DNA of 5,216 bases from Firmicutes bacterium UBA5010 (GTDB lineage Bacteria; Bacillota; Clostridia; Tissierellales; Sedimentibacteraceae): assembly GCA_002396645.1 (NCBI GenBank), contig DGYI01000012.1, forward strand, positions 15,598 to 20,813, written 5' to 3'. The first letter of the stretch is position 1. Each line of letters begins with the position of its first letter. Position numbers and translations under genes: made by a program. The notes under the pieces were generated by a model that saw only the letters and a list, made by a program, of their open reading frames with translations, was not told the origin of the DNA and did no database searches. This document shows, piece by piece, positions 1 through 5,216 of the stretch.

Positions 1-437
1 ACAAAGCTCGGAACACAAATTGCCAGAACAACACCCGCTCTGATAATATGGTCCGCTATTTTCCCTCGGTTAAGTCCTGAAACCAATCCGAGGAAAATCC
101 CGACGACAAGCTCAATCGCTAGTGCCACAAGACTGATTTTGGCTGAAACCCAAGCATTATCTGCGATAATCTTATTTACTGTTTTGCCTGTATACATTAT
201 CGATTCCCCCAGATAACCTTGTAATAAGTTTTTCATATATATGATATATCTTTCAAATACATTTTTATCCAGACCATATTTTGCTCTGATTATAGCCTGT
301 GCTTGCGCAGGCATTGTACCAACCTTTGAGGCTATAGGGTCTCCGGGTGCCGCTGCTATAAGAAAAAATGTAGCAGTAGTTATTAAGTACAATGTCAATA
401 TTGCATAAGCAACTCTTCGTAATATAAATTTTGCCAT
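1..437 (-). CDS. Peptide/nickel-type ABC transporter permease, DppB/OppB family (N-terminal part, runs off the left edge)
   Basis: The reading frame begins at an ATG at 437-435 and stays open to the window edge, giving 145 complete codons, roughly the first 45% of a family whose members usually have 305-340 residues. It starts MAKFILRRVAYAI, has a first membrane helix at about residues 9-30, then the conserved PGDP motif (31-34), a YGLD segment (54-57) and a GYLGES segment (74-79) like the GDLGxS of DppB/OppB proteins. A second helix spans about 98-121 and a third begins near 133, ending in VPSF. In this family the permease pairs with a DppC-like partner to carry oligopeptides across the membrane, fed by a lipoprotein binding protein and two ATPases; none of those is visible here. 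A purine-rich AGGAAGGG lies about 8 bases before the start. The gap to the upstream peptidase is 37 bp with no terminator, so co-transcription is likely. The substrate (peptide, or less likely nickel or an opine) cannot be settled from this fragment. Confidence 0.9.
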   Translation of the reverse strand, partial: MAKFILRRVAYAILTLYLITTATFFLIAAAPGDPIASKVGTMPAQAQAIIRAKYGLDKNVFERYIIYMKNLLQGYLGESIMYTGKTVNKIIADNAWVSAKISLVALAIELVVGIFLGLVSGLNRGKIADHIIRAGVVLAICVPSF

Positions 438-474
438 ATTGCTTCCCTTCCTAACTATTTATTTTAATATTACT

Positions 475-1539
475 TTACAGCTCTATTAATTGTTTAGGTG
501 CTGTTATAAGATTTTCATATCCGCTCTCAGTTATAAGAACTTGGTCCTCAATTCTCACTCCGCCCCAATCAGGTATATATATCCCCGGCTCAATAGTCGT
601 CACATTATTTTCAACTAATACGTCCTGAGAATTTGCCCCCATAAAGGGTATCTCATGAACAAACATACCTATGCCATGTCCTATACTGTTATAGTGATAT
701 TGAAAATACTCTGTATCCTTTATTGCTTTGACAGAAGCCTCATATACATCTTTGCTTTTCGCCCCTGCTTTCATTACATCAAGTGCATCCTGAAGCATTT
801 TTTGCTCTAATTCATATACCTCTTTTTGTCTGTCAGAAGCCTTACCCACTACCACAGTTCTTGTCATATCAGATAAATATCCCTTATATGCACATCCAAA
901 ATCCATTAAAACGAAATCTTTGTTCTCTACTTTTCTATCAGATGGAATACCGTGAAGCAATGATGTTCTTTTACCTGAAATTACGATGTCCCCGTAAGGC
1001 TTAGAATCTGAGCCTTCTAAAACCATATAATAGGATAGCTTTGCTGCTATCTCTTTTTCCGTAACTCCGGGTTTAATATCATTTAGTATTCTTTCAAAAG
1101 CACGACAAGCTATTTGACATGACATTCTCAGATTTTGTATTTCCTCCGGTGTTTTTACAGCTCTGAAGTTTTCTATAACATTTGTCATCGGAACTAAATC
1201 AGCTTCTGCTTTTTCGGAAAATACCGTATAGCTTGAAAAAGTCATATTATCAGCCTCAAATGCTACAGATTTCAGATTAAGAGAATTTATTAAATTCGCC
1301 GCGGCTTCAGAAAAGCTTTTCCCAACGGCTCTCCAATTCACAATTTCAAATCCTTCACACTCATTTTGTGCCTGCTCCGTGTATCTGGGATCAGTTATAA
1401 AATAGTTTTTACTGCAAGTTATAAGCAAATATGCATCATCACTTGTATATTTGCTCATATATCTGACATTATGAATTTTACTTATGAAAAAACCGTCTAA
1501 GCCTTTTTCTTCCATTACACTTAAAAGTTTTTTTAACAT
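475..1539 (-). CDS. M24-family metallopeptidase, Xaa-Pro aminopeptidase/dipeptidase type
   Basis: This 354-residue cytoplasmic enzyme should remove or split residues next to proline in short peptides, using two metal ions. The N-terminal creatinase-like domain covers about residues 1-125 (DGFFISKIHNVRYMSKY, FITDPRYTEQA). The catalytic pita-bread domain covers about 130-350. All five expected metal ligands are present: Asp213 in MDFG, Asp224 in SDMTRT, His288 in GHGIG, Glu317 in IEPG and Glu331 in RIEDQ. The supporting histidines are His196 (LLHG) and His295 (VHEIP). The length matches the short bacterial YqhT/PepQ-like proteins. The start is fixed by GGAGG at 1545-1549, five bases before the ATG. 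The gene lies behind a sigma-54 promoter and a small leader ORF and just before a peptide transporter permease, which supports a job in using imported peptides. Whether it is an aminopeptidase P or a prolidase cannot be told from sequence alone, so no symbol is given. Confidence 0.93.
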   Translation of the reverse strand: MLKKLLSVMEEKGLDGFFISKIHNVRYMSKYTSDDAYLLITCSKNYFITDPRYTEQAQNECEGFEIVNWRAVGKSFSEAAANLINSLNLKSVAFEADNMTFSSYTVFSEKAEADLVPMTNVIENFRAVKTPEEIQNLRMSCQIACRAFERILNDIKPGVTEKEIAAKLSYYMVLEGSDSKPYGDIVISGKRTSLLHGIPSDRKVENKDFVLMDFGCAYKGYLSDMTRTVVVGKASDRQKEVYELEQKMLQDALDVMKAGAKSKDVYEASVKAIKDTEYFQYHYNSIGHGIGMFVHEIPFMGANSQDVLVENNVTTIEPGIYIPDWGGVRIEDQVLITESGYENLITAPKQLIEL

Positions 1540-1589
1540 TTATACCTCCATGCTGTTATTCTCATAAAATGTCCTAAAACATACCTCAC
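1533..1589 (-). CDS. Possible 18-residue leader peptide overlapping the peptidase start
   Basis: A GTG at 1587-1589 is preceded by a very strong ribosome binding site, AGGAGGG at 1594-1600, with five bases between AGGAGG and the GTG. The frame encodes MRYVLGHFMRITAWRYKC and stops with TAA at 1533-1535, inside the first codons of the peptidase, so the two frames overlap by seven bases. The peptidase's own ribosome binding site lies inside this small ORF. The arrangement is what translational coupling or a regulatory leader peptide would look like. The peptide is basic and aromatic and has no recognised family. The alternative is that the purine-rich stretch is a chance site or a relic. The next ATG after it (1580-1582) opens only a two-codon frame. 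Confidence 0.4.
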   Translation of the reverse strand: MRYVLGHFMRITAWRYKC

Positions 1590-1634
1590 TCTTCCCTCCT
1601 GAATTAAATATAATTATAACATGTTATTAATTAA

Positions 1635-1650
1635 AGCAATTTCTATGCCA
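1635..1650 (-). promoter_or_regulatory. Sigma-54 (RpoN) promoter, -24/-12 type, for the peptidase-permease operon
   Basis: Read on the minus strand the site is TGGCATAGAAATTGCT. It matches every position of the sigma-54 consensus TGGYAYRNNNNTTGCW, with the required ten bases between the invariant GG (1648-1649) and GC (1636-1637). The predicted transcript start is near 1624, giving an 85-base leader before the peptidase ATG. Both sigma-54 and a sigma-54 activator are encoded immediately upstream, so the machinery to use the site is present. A sigma-A type -10 (TATAAT, 1613-1618) with TTGCTT at 1634-1639 also lies here, but its 15-base spacing is poor. Confidence 0.85.
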
Positions 1651-1738
1651 AAACTTGCTATGACAAAATTTTAACCATAATAATTAAAAAAATATAAAAA
1701 ACCTTAGTTTTTAAGTTATATACACACAAAGCTATAAT

Positions 1739-1778
1739 AAAAAAAAATTTTATCAAAATTATAATTTCGATAAAATTT
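1739..1778 (-). terminator. AT-rich hairpin plus T tract: probable terminator of the rpoN-activator operon, or an activator-binding dyad
   Basis: Perfect ten-base arms AAATTTTATC (1745-1754) and GATAAAATTT (1769-1778) extend inward with five more matched pairs after a single mismatch, giving a 34-bp near-palindrome. Read on the minus strand the stem runs straight into nine T residues (1747-1739), as a rho-independent terminator should. It lies 75 bases past the activator's stop codon. The stem has only two G-C pairs, so it would be weak. The symmetry and the distance of about 137 bp upstream of the predicted sigma-54 transcript start also fit an enhancer site for the activator. Confidence 0.55.
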
Positions 1779-1800
1779 CTTATTTTTCGACATTTGTACT

Positions 1801-1816
1801 TTTTTAAGCACTTATA
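1801..1816 (+). repeat. Direct repeat copy 1 (TTTTTaaGCACTTATa), candidate enhancer site
   Basis: This 16-base element matches the one at 1842-1857 at 13 positions, with an exact eight-base core GCACTTAT. The two copies are offset by 41 bp, close to four helical turns. This copy lies about 185 bp upstream of the predicted sigma-54 transcript start, a usual distance for an activator-binding site. The role is inference. Confidence 0.4.
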
Positions 1817-1841
1817 GTAAAATCAATAGTCCTTTATCCCA

Positions 1842-1857
1842 TTTTTGGGCACTTATT
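1842..1857 (+). repeat. Direct repeat copy 2 (TTTTTggGCACTTATt), candidate enhancer site
   Basis: This is the partner of the element at 1801-1816. It lies about 226 bp upstream of the predicted sigma-54 start and overlaps the stop codon of the activator gene by five bases. A small CCCA/TGGG dyad (1838-1849) overlaps its left half. Part of the sequence is constrained by the coding region, so the similarity could be partly chance. Confidence 0.35.
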
Positions 1858-3277
1858 CGAATCTGATATTGCTCTTTATATCGTATTTCAATATTTTATT
1901 AAATAAAGTTTGTCTGGGGATTTCAAGTAGTTTAGCTGCTTTAGCCTGATTGCCGTTAGTTGCTGTCAAAGCCTTTTTTATCATGTTTATTTCTACCTGT
2001 TTAATAGTATCTTTTAAAGGGTATATAACTAAGTCATCTTTTTCTGATTTATCAATATCAACAATATCAAAGCTTTTAATATTATTCGGCAAATCATCTG
2101 AGTCTATAATATTTCTGTCAATAAAATTCATCATATGCTCTACTGTATATCTGAGCTCTCTTATATTACCTGGCCAATTGTAAGAAACTAAGTATTTTTT
2201 ACATGAATCCGAAATACCACACACATTCTTGCTCAGCACTCTGTTATACATTTCGATATAATAGTCCAGCAATACTTCAATATCCTCACGTCGATCCCTC
2301 AGTGGAGGAATACATAAGCTTATAACATTTAACCTGTAATATAAATCCTGCCTGATCAAACCCTTATTGACAGCATCTAAAGGGTCTATGTTACTTGTGG
2401 CTACTACTCTTACATCCAGTTTTATAGTTTTTCCGCCGCCGACTCTCATAATTTCACCGGTTTGCAAGACTCTTAACAGCTTTGCCTGCAACTCTAAATC
2501 CATAGAGTTAATCTCATCTAAAAGCAATGTACCTCCGTCGGCAAGCTCAAATAATCCGGGTTTTTCTTTTGATCCTGTAAAGCTTCCCGATGTGGTGCCG
2601 AACAAAATACTTTCCAGCAAATTTTTGGGTATAGCCGCACAGTTTTGTGCTATAAAGGGCTTATCTTTTCTCCTGAAGCTGGAATTATGAATTGCCTGAA
2701 CAACCAATTCCTTACCGGTTCCGGTTTCTCCGTAGATAAGAACTGAGGATGAGCTGTCTGCAATTTTAAGTATTTTATTTTTTAAACTGTTTATTTCTTC
2801 ACTGACACCGATTATGTCATTTATCGTATAAACAGCACCGTTATTTTTTTCATTTGAGGATAAATTTAATCTGTAATGATCTTCCCTCTGCAATTCTGTT
2901 ACCTTTTTATGCAGCTTTTTAAAGTTATTTATATCCTCTAAAATCTCTACAGCCCCGATAATTTTATTATTTTCTATCAGCGGCATAGTTGTAGAAATTG
3001 CAGTTACACGTTTTTTTGCGTAAGTTATAAAGGTTTGCATATAATCAAATATAGGCTCTCCTGTTTTTAAGACTCTGTAGAAAGTACTTTCCTCTTCAGT
3101 AAAATTTTCTAATAAATCTAATATATTTTTACCTAATATCTCGCTTTGGTCTGTATCCTGAGCAAAAAAATTTGATATCGGCTCATTATAATAAATTACG
3201 TTGGCATTTTTATCAACTATAACAATACATTCATTTTTATATTTAATAATGGTATCAAGCCACAATTTATAATTCAT
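1853..3277 (-). CDS. PAS-domain sigma-54-dependent transcriptional activator (RocR-like enhancer-binding protein)
   Basis: This 474-residue protein should bind upstream of sigma-54 promoters and use ATP to open the promoter complex. Order of domains: PAS sensor at about residues 12-118 (ECIVIVDKNANVIYYNEPI), a short coiled linker at 118-135, AAA+ domain at about 153-385, and a Fis-type helix-turn-helix at about 425-465 (NGNQAKAAKLLEIPRQTLFNKI). In the AAA+ domain are Walker A GETGTGKE (183-190), the sigma-54-contacting loop as GSFTGS (231-236) where GAFTGA is usual, Walker B TLLLDEI (250-256), VVATSN (291-296), probable arginine fingers Arg309 and Arg315, and NWPGNIREL (367-375). The size and the GLFELADGGTLLLDEINSM stretch resemble RocR and BkdR, regulators of amino-acid breakdown. 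CGAGGT at 3282-3287 lies just before the ATG. It follows rpoN by 15 bp and the nearest downstream gene has a sigma-54 promoter, so that operon is the likely target. The ligand is unknown. Confidence 0.95.
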   Translation of the reverse strand: MNYKLWLDTIIKYKNECIVIVDKNANVIYYNEPISNFFAQDTDQSEILGKNILDLLENFTEEESTFYRVLKTGEPIFDYMQTFITYAKKRVTAISTTMPLIENNKIIGAVEILEDINNFKKLHKKVTELQREDHYRLNLSSNEKNNGAVYTINDIIGVSEEINSLKNKILKIADSSSSVLIYGETGTGKELVVQAIHNSSFRRKDKPFIAQNCAAIPKNLLESILFGTTSGSFTGSKEKPGLFELADGGTLLLDEINSMDLELQAKLLRVLQTGEIMRVGGGKTIKLDVRVVATSNIDPLDAVNKGLIRQDLYYRLNVISLCIPPLRDRREDIEVLLDYYIEMYNRVLSKNVCGISDSCKKYLVSYNWPGNIRELRYTVEHMMNFIDRNIIDSDDLPNNIKSFDIVDIDKSEKDDLVIYPLKDTIKQVEINMIKKALTATNGNQAKAAKLLEIPRQTLFNKILKYDIKSNIRFE

Positions 3278-3292
3278 AATTACCTCGTTAGT

Positions 3293-4711
3293 CTAAAATC
3301 TTCTTCTCATTGATGAGGCGGGTATCATCATCTCGTCTCTGTATTTTGCAACTGTCCTTCTCGATATATTTATCCCTTTATTTTCCAGTGCATCGGCAAT
3401 TTTTTGATCGCTTAAAGGCTTTTGAGGGTTTTCTTTGTCTATCATTTCCTTAATCTGTGATTTGACACTTGTGGAGGATACCCCTTCACCGCCGTTTTCA
3501 TCGCTTACGCTGCTGGTAAAAAAGTATTTCAGCTCATAAAGACCTCTTGGAGTCTGAACATATTTACCATTTGTTGCGCGGCTCACAGTGGATTCATGAA
3601 CTGATATATCCTCAGCTACATCTCTTAATACCAAAGGCTTTAAAGCTCCATCCCCGTAATCAAAGAAATCACGCTGGAATTTTAATATAGACTCCACAAC
3701 CTTATACAAGGTCATTCTTCTTTGCTCTATACTTCTTATAAGCCACATGGAAGAATTAAGCTTATCGGATAAAAACTTGCTTGCTTCTTTGTCATCAATA
3801 TCATCAGCCATTTGTTTATAATAGCTGCTTATTGATAAAACAGGCAAATTACTGTCATTAACCAATATGATATATTCATTGTCTATTTTCTCTATAGTGA
3901 CATCAGGAACAATATATCTGATATTGTCACTGTCAACTATAAATCCTCTGGCTGGCTTAGGTTCAAGCATTTTTATAATATCGCATATACTCTGAACTCT
4001 TTGTACCGGAATACTGAGCTCCTTTGAAATCTTCTGCATCTTATTTGACGCGATATCATCCAAATATCTATCTACAATTATATATGCATTTCTATCCTGT
4101 ATTCCTTTTTCCTTAAGCTGAATCATAAGACATTCGCTTAAATTTCTTGCTCCGACTCCTACAGGGTCAAAGCCTTGGATAAGATGAAGTACTTTTTCAA
4201 CATCAATATGGCTCTCGTTTATTTGCAGGCTTATATCGTGTATAGTAGAAGCAAGATAACCTTTGCCGTCTAAAGATTCTATTAAAAATTCGCCTATTTT
4301 TCTTTCCTTTTCGGTTTTTACAGACATTCCAAGCTGAAGCATCAAATGCTCCTTTAATGATACCTTTTTAGAAACATAGCTTTCAAATGATTGTCTGTTT
4401 TCATAATCCGCAGCATTTTCATTAACTTTATAGCTTATATCATCATATTTCTCAATGACTTCTTTCCAGTCTATCTTGTCTTTTGAATCACCATTATCCA
4501 AATATGTGTCTGATTTATCATTATCATCCTTAGAATTGCTGTCACTTTTTTTATCAACTACTTCTAAAAAAGGATTCGCCTCTAATTGATTATTCAAATA
4601 TTCCATAAGCTCAACATTATTAAATTGCAGTATTTGTATAGCCTGTCTAAGTTCAGGTGTCATTATTAATTTTTGCGTTTGTGACAAACTAAGCTCAAAA
4701 CCCATTTTCAT
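3293..4711 (-). CDS. rpoN: RNA polymerase sigma-54 factor RpoN (SigL)
   Basis: This 472-residue protein is the alternative sigma factor that directs RNA polymerase to -24/-12 promoters and needs an AAA+ activator to melt DNA. Region I is at residues 1-50 (LSLSQTQKLIMTPELRQAIQILQF) and is rich in Gln and Leu as usual. An acidic region II follows at about 51-105 (DSNSKDDNDKSD). The core-binding domain has the conserved FDPVGVGARNLSECL (181-195) and EPKPARGF (250-257). The -12 helix-turn-helix region is at about 361-385 (LRDVAEDISVHESTVSRAT). The C-terminal RpoN box reads SRRTVAKYR (450-458), with Ser in place of the first Ala. Length and domains are complete. The first ATG is chosen because GGAG (4720-4723) lies eight bases before it; a second ATG two codons later is less well placed. 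The gene has its own sigma-A type promoter behind a terminator and is probably co-transcribed with the activator downstream. Confidence 0.98.
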   Translation of the reverse strand: MKMGFELSLSQTQKLIMTPELRQAIQILQFNNVELMEYLNNQLEANPFLEVVDKKSDSNSKDDNDKSDTYLDNGDSKDKIDWKEVIEKYDDISYKVNENAADYENRQSFESYVSKKVSLKEHLMLQLGMSVKTEKERKIGEFLIESLDGKGYLASTIHDISLQINESHIDVEKVLHLIQGFDPVGVGARNLSECLMIQLKEKGIQDRNAYIIVDRYLDDIASNKMQKISKELSIPVQRVQSICDIIKMLEPKPARGFIVDSDNIRYIVPDVTIEKIDNEYIILVNDSNLPVLSISSYYKQMADDIDDKEASKFLSDKLNSSMWLIRSIEQRRMTLYKVVESILKFQRDFFDYGDGALKPLVLRDVAEDISVHESTVSRATNGKYVQTPRGLYELKYFFTSSVSDENGGEGVSSTSVKSQIKEMIDKENPQKPLSDQKIADALENKGINISRRTVAKYRDEMMIPASSMRRRF

Positions 4712-4734
4712 GGTAATATCTCCTTTTTTAGCAT

Positions 4735-4745
4735 AAGTGATTTTT
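4735..4745 (+). repeat. AAGTGATTTT repeat copy near the rpoN transcript start
   Basis: The ten bases AAGTGATTTT occur here and again at 4785-4794, offset by 50 bp (about five helical turns) and flanking the rpoN promoter. Read on the minus strand this copy continues as ATCACTTATG, sharing CACTTAT with the repeats at 1801 and 1842. A binding site for a regulator of rpoN is possible, but in DNA this AT-rich chance is also possible. Confidence 0.25.
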
Positions 4746-4749
4746 CTCT

Positions 4750-4765
4750 TGCATTAATTATACCA
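4750..4765 (-). promoter_or_regulatory. Sigma-54-like element overlapping the rpoN -10 region
   Basis: On the minus strand the site is TGGTATAATTAATGCA. It fits the sigma-54 consensus TGGYAYRNNNNTTGCW at all but one defined position (ATGC for TTGC) and has the exact GG-N10-GC spacing (4763-4764 and 4751-4752). It lies on top of the sigma-A -10. If used it would start transcription near 4739, still upstream of the rpoN ribosome binding site. It may be a chance match created by TATAAT. Confidence 0.3.
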
Positions 4766-4785
4766 AAATCCAGAATAAAAAGCAA
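4757..4785 (-). promoter_or_regulatory. Sigma-A type promoter for the rpoN-activator operon
   Basis: On the minus strand a perfect -10, TATAAT (4757-4762), lies 17 bases from a -35 of TTGCTT (4780-4785). A TGG precedes the -10. It is placed between the upstream terminator and rpoN, about 50 bases before the rpoN start codon, and gives rpoN and the downstream activator an independent start. Confidence 0.75.
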
Positions 4786-4815
4786 AGTGATTTTAAAAAC
4801 AAAAAAACCTACATT

Positions 4816-4868
4816 AAAAAACCGACCTCCATCAGTCAGATTTTTAGTCTAACTTTTGGGGGTCGGTT
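4816..4868 (-). terminator. Rho-independent terminator after the glycine reductase gene
   Basis: Outer arms AACCGACCTCCA (4820-4831) and TGGGGGTCGGTT (4857-4868) pair over 12 positions with one mismatch. A second inner stem pairs GTCAGA (4835-4840) with TCTAAC (4848-4853) around a T-rich loop. Read on the minus strand, six T residues (4821-4816) follow at once. It starts 26 bases past the stop of the upstream gene, so it should end that transcript before rpoN. Confidence 0.9.
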
Positions 4869-4894
4869 CAAAAATATAAAGCTTTTTTTATTTT

Positions 4895-5216
4895 TTAGCA
4901 ATCTGCCTTTTCCTTTGAAACATATCCTGCTTCAATTAAAACATTCACAGCATCCTTAAGTTTTGCTTCACTTACCAAAACTATAGGACCTGTACAACCC
5001 ATTCCGCTTTCAGCGTATATGGATTTTTTCCATAAAGCTTTTACGGCATCCTCAAGATCCATTATTTCTATACCTGAGATTTGTCCTGTAACAACTTCCT
5101 TAGCAGGTGCTGCAACTTCTTCTTCAGAAGCAGCTTCTTTTTTAGCAGGCTTTAAGCCTTTTAAAACATCTGCAAGTCCTGCCTTTTTAGCTTTAGGAGA
5201 TATTACCATGAAAATG
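4895..5216 (-). CDS. grdD: Glycine/sarcosine/betaine reductase component C, alpha subunit (GrdD), C-terminal part
   Basis: The frame is open to the right edge, so only the last 106 or so residues are seen. Numbered from a Met at 5207-5209, it shows a lysine/alanine-rich stretch (KAKKAGLADVLKGLKPAKK), a Glu/Ala/Pro linker (about 25-37) and a compact end domain (about 40-100) with YAESGMGCTGPIVLV. Component C of glycine reductase releases acetyl phosphate from an acetyl-thioester, and the active-site thiol of GrdD was reported as Cys359 in Eubacterium acidaminophilum, close to the protein's end. Cys72 in GMGCTG here, 32 residues from the C-terminus, fits that position. That Met is probably internal: the bases before it (CATTTTC) hold no ribosome binding site and the frame continues upstream. 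The identification is from memory of the family and rests on this motif and position. If right, a glycine reductase operon lies to the right of the window. Confidence 0.7.
   Translation of the reverse strand, partial: IFMVISPKAKKAGLADVLKGLKPAKKEAASEEEVAAPAKEVVTGQISGIEIMDLEDAVKALWKKSIYAESGMGCTGPIVLVSEAKLKDAVNVLIEAGYVSKEKADC

Noticed and set aside
783..1004. Plus-strand open frame of 73 codons opposite the peptidase
   Set aside because: It lies wholly inside a well-supported gene on the other strand, has no ribosome binding site of note and no recognisable domain.
1635..1668. Imperfect tandem repeat TTTGTCATAGCAAG / TTTGGCATAGAAAT at the sigma-54 promoter, possible second promoter
   Set aside because: Only the downstream copy has the GG and GC pair at the right spacing; the similarity is short and could be chance.
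1950..2690. Two plus-strand open frames (1950-2183 and 2367-2690) opposite the activator
   Set aside because: Both are antisense shadows of the conserved AAA+ and HTH coding region; their hydrophobic, serine-rich translations reflect the complementary codons.
4708..4734. Eight-codon ORF (MLKKEILP) whose TGA overlaps the rpoN ATG
   Set aside because: It has no clear ribosome binding site, and its middle codons are simply the rpoN ribosome binding site region. It is noted only because its geometry echoes the leader ORF of the peptidase.
4816..4868. Riboswitch or T-box in front of rpoN
   Set aside because: The only structure is a branched hairpin with a T tract right after the upstream gene, and it lies upstream of the rpoN promoter, so it would not be in the rpoN transcript.
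5207..5209. ATG here as the true start of a 104-residue protein
   Set aside because: The bases just upstream (CATTTTC) hold no ribosome binding site, the frame continues to the window edge, and the domain looks like the C-terminus of a longer protein.
1..5216. CRISPR array, tRNA or rRNA gene, insertion sequence, phage or defence genes
   Set aside because: No regularly spaced repeats, no cloverleaf or rRNA-like segment, no transposase or integrase frame, and no terminal inverted repeats were seen on either strand.

Overview
The window is AT-rich, low-GC Gram-positive DNA, and every gene in it lies on the minus strand. Codon bias, Shine-Dalgarno sites of the AGGAGG type and the gene content suggest an anaerobic, amino-acid-fermenting member of the Clostridia. 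The strongest clue is the right edge (4895-5216), which reads as the C-terminal end of GrdD, a subunit of glycine/sarcosine/betaine reductase component C. That enzyme is typical of Stickland fermenters. The organism call is inference.

Layout in the direction of transcription (right to left): the GrdD tail is followed by a strong rho-independent terminator (4816-4868). Next come a sigma-A type promoter (4757-4785) and a two-gene operon: rpoN, encoding sigma-54 (3293-4711), and, 15 bp further on, a PAS / AAA+ / Fis-HTH sigma-54 activator of RocR type (1853-3277). A 313-bp intergenic region (1540-1852) follows. It holds an AT-rich hairpin with a T tract, a pair of direct repeats, a near-perfect sigma-54 promoter (-24/-12) pointing at the next gene, and an 18-codon leader ORF with its own strong ribosome binding site. 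Downstream are an M24-family Xaa-Pro type metallopeptidase (475-1539) and the first 145 codons of a DppB/OppB-type peptide ABC transporter permease (1-437), which runs off the left edge.

Read together, the window looks like a self-contained sigma-54 circuit: the sigma factor, a ligand-sensing activator, and a sigma-54 promoter driving peptide uptake plus cleavage of proline-containing peptides, next to the end of an amino-acid reductase operon. The link between activator and promoter is inferred from position and promoter sequence. The most interesting unannotated signals are the sigma-54 promoter, the leader ORF that overlaps the peptidase start, the repeats that could be activator sites, and a sigma-54-like element lying on top of the rpoN promoter.
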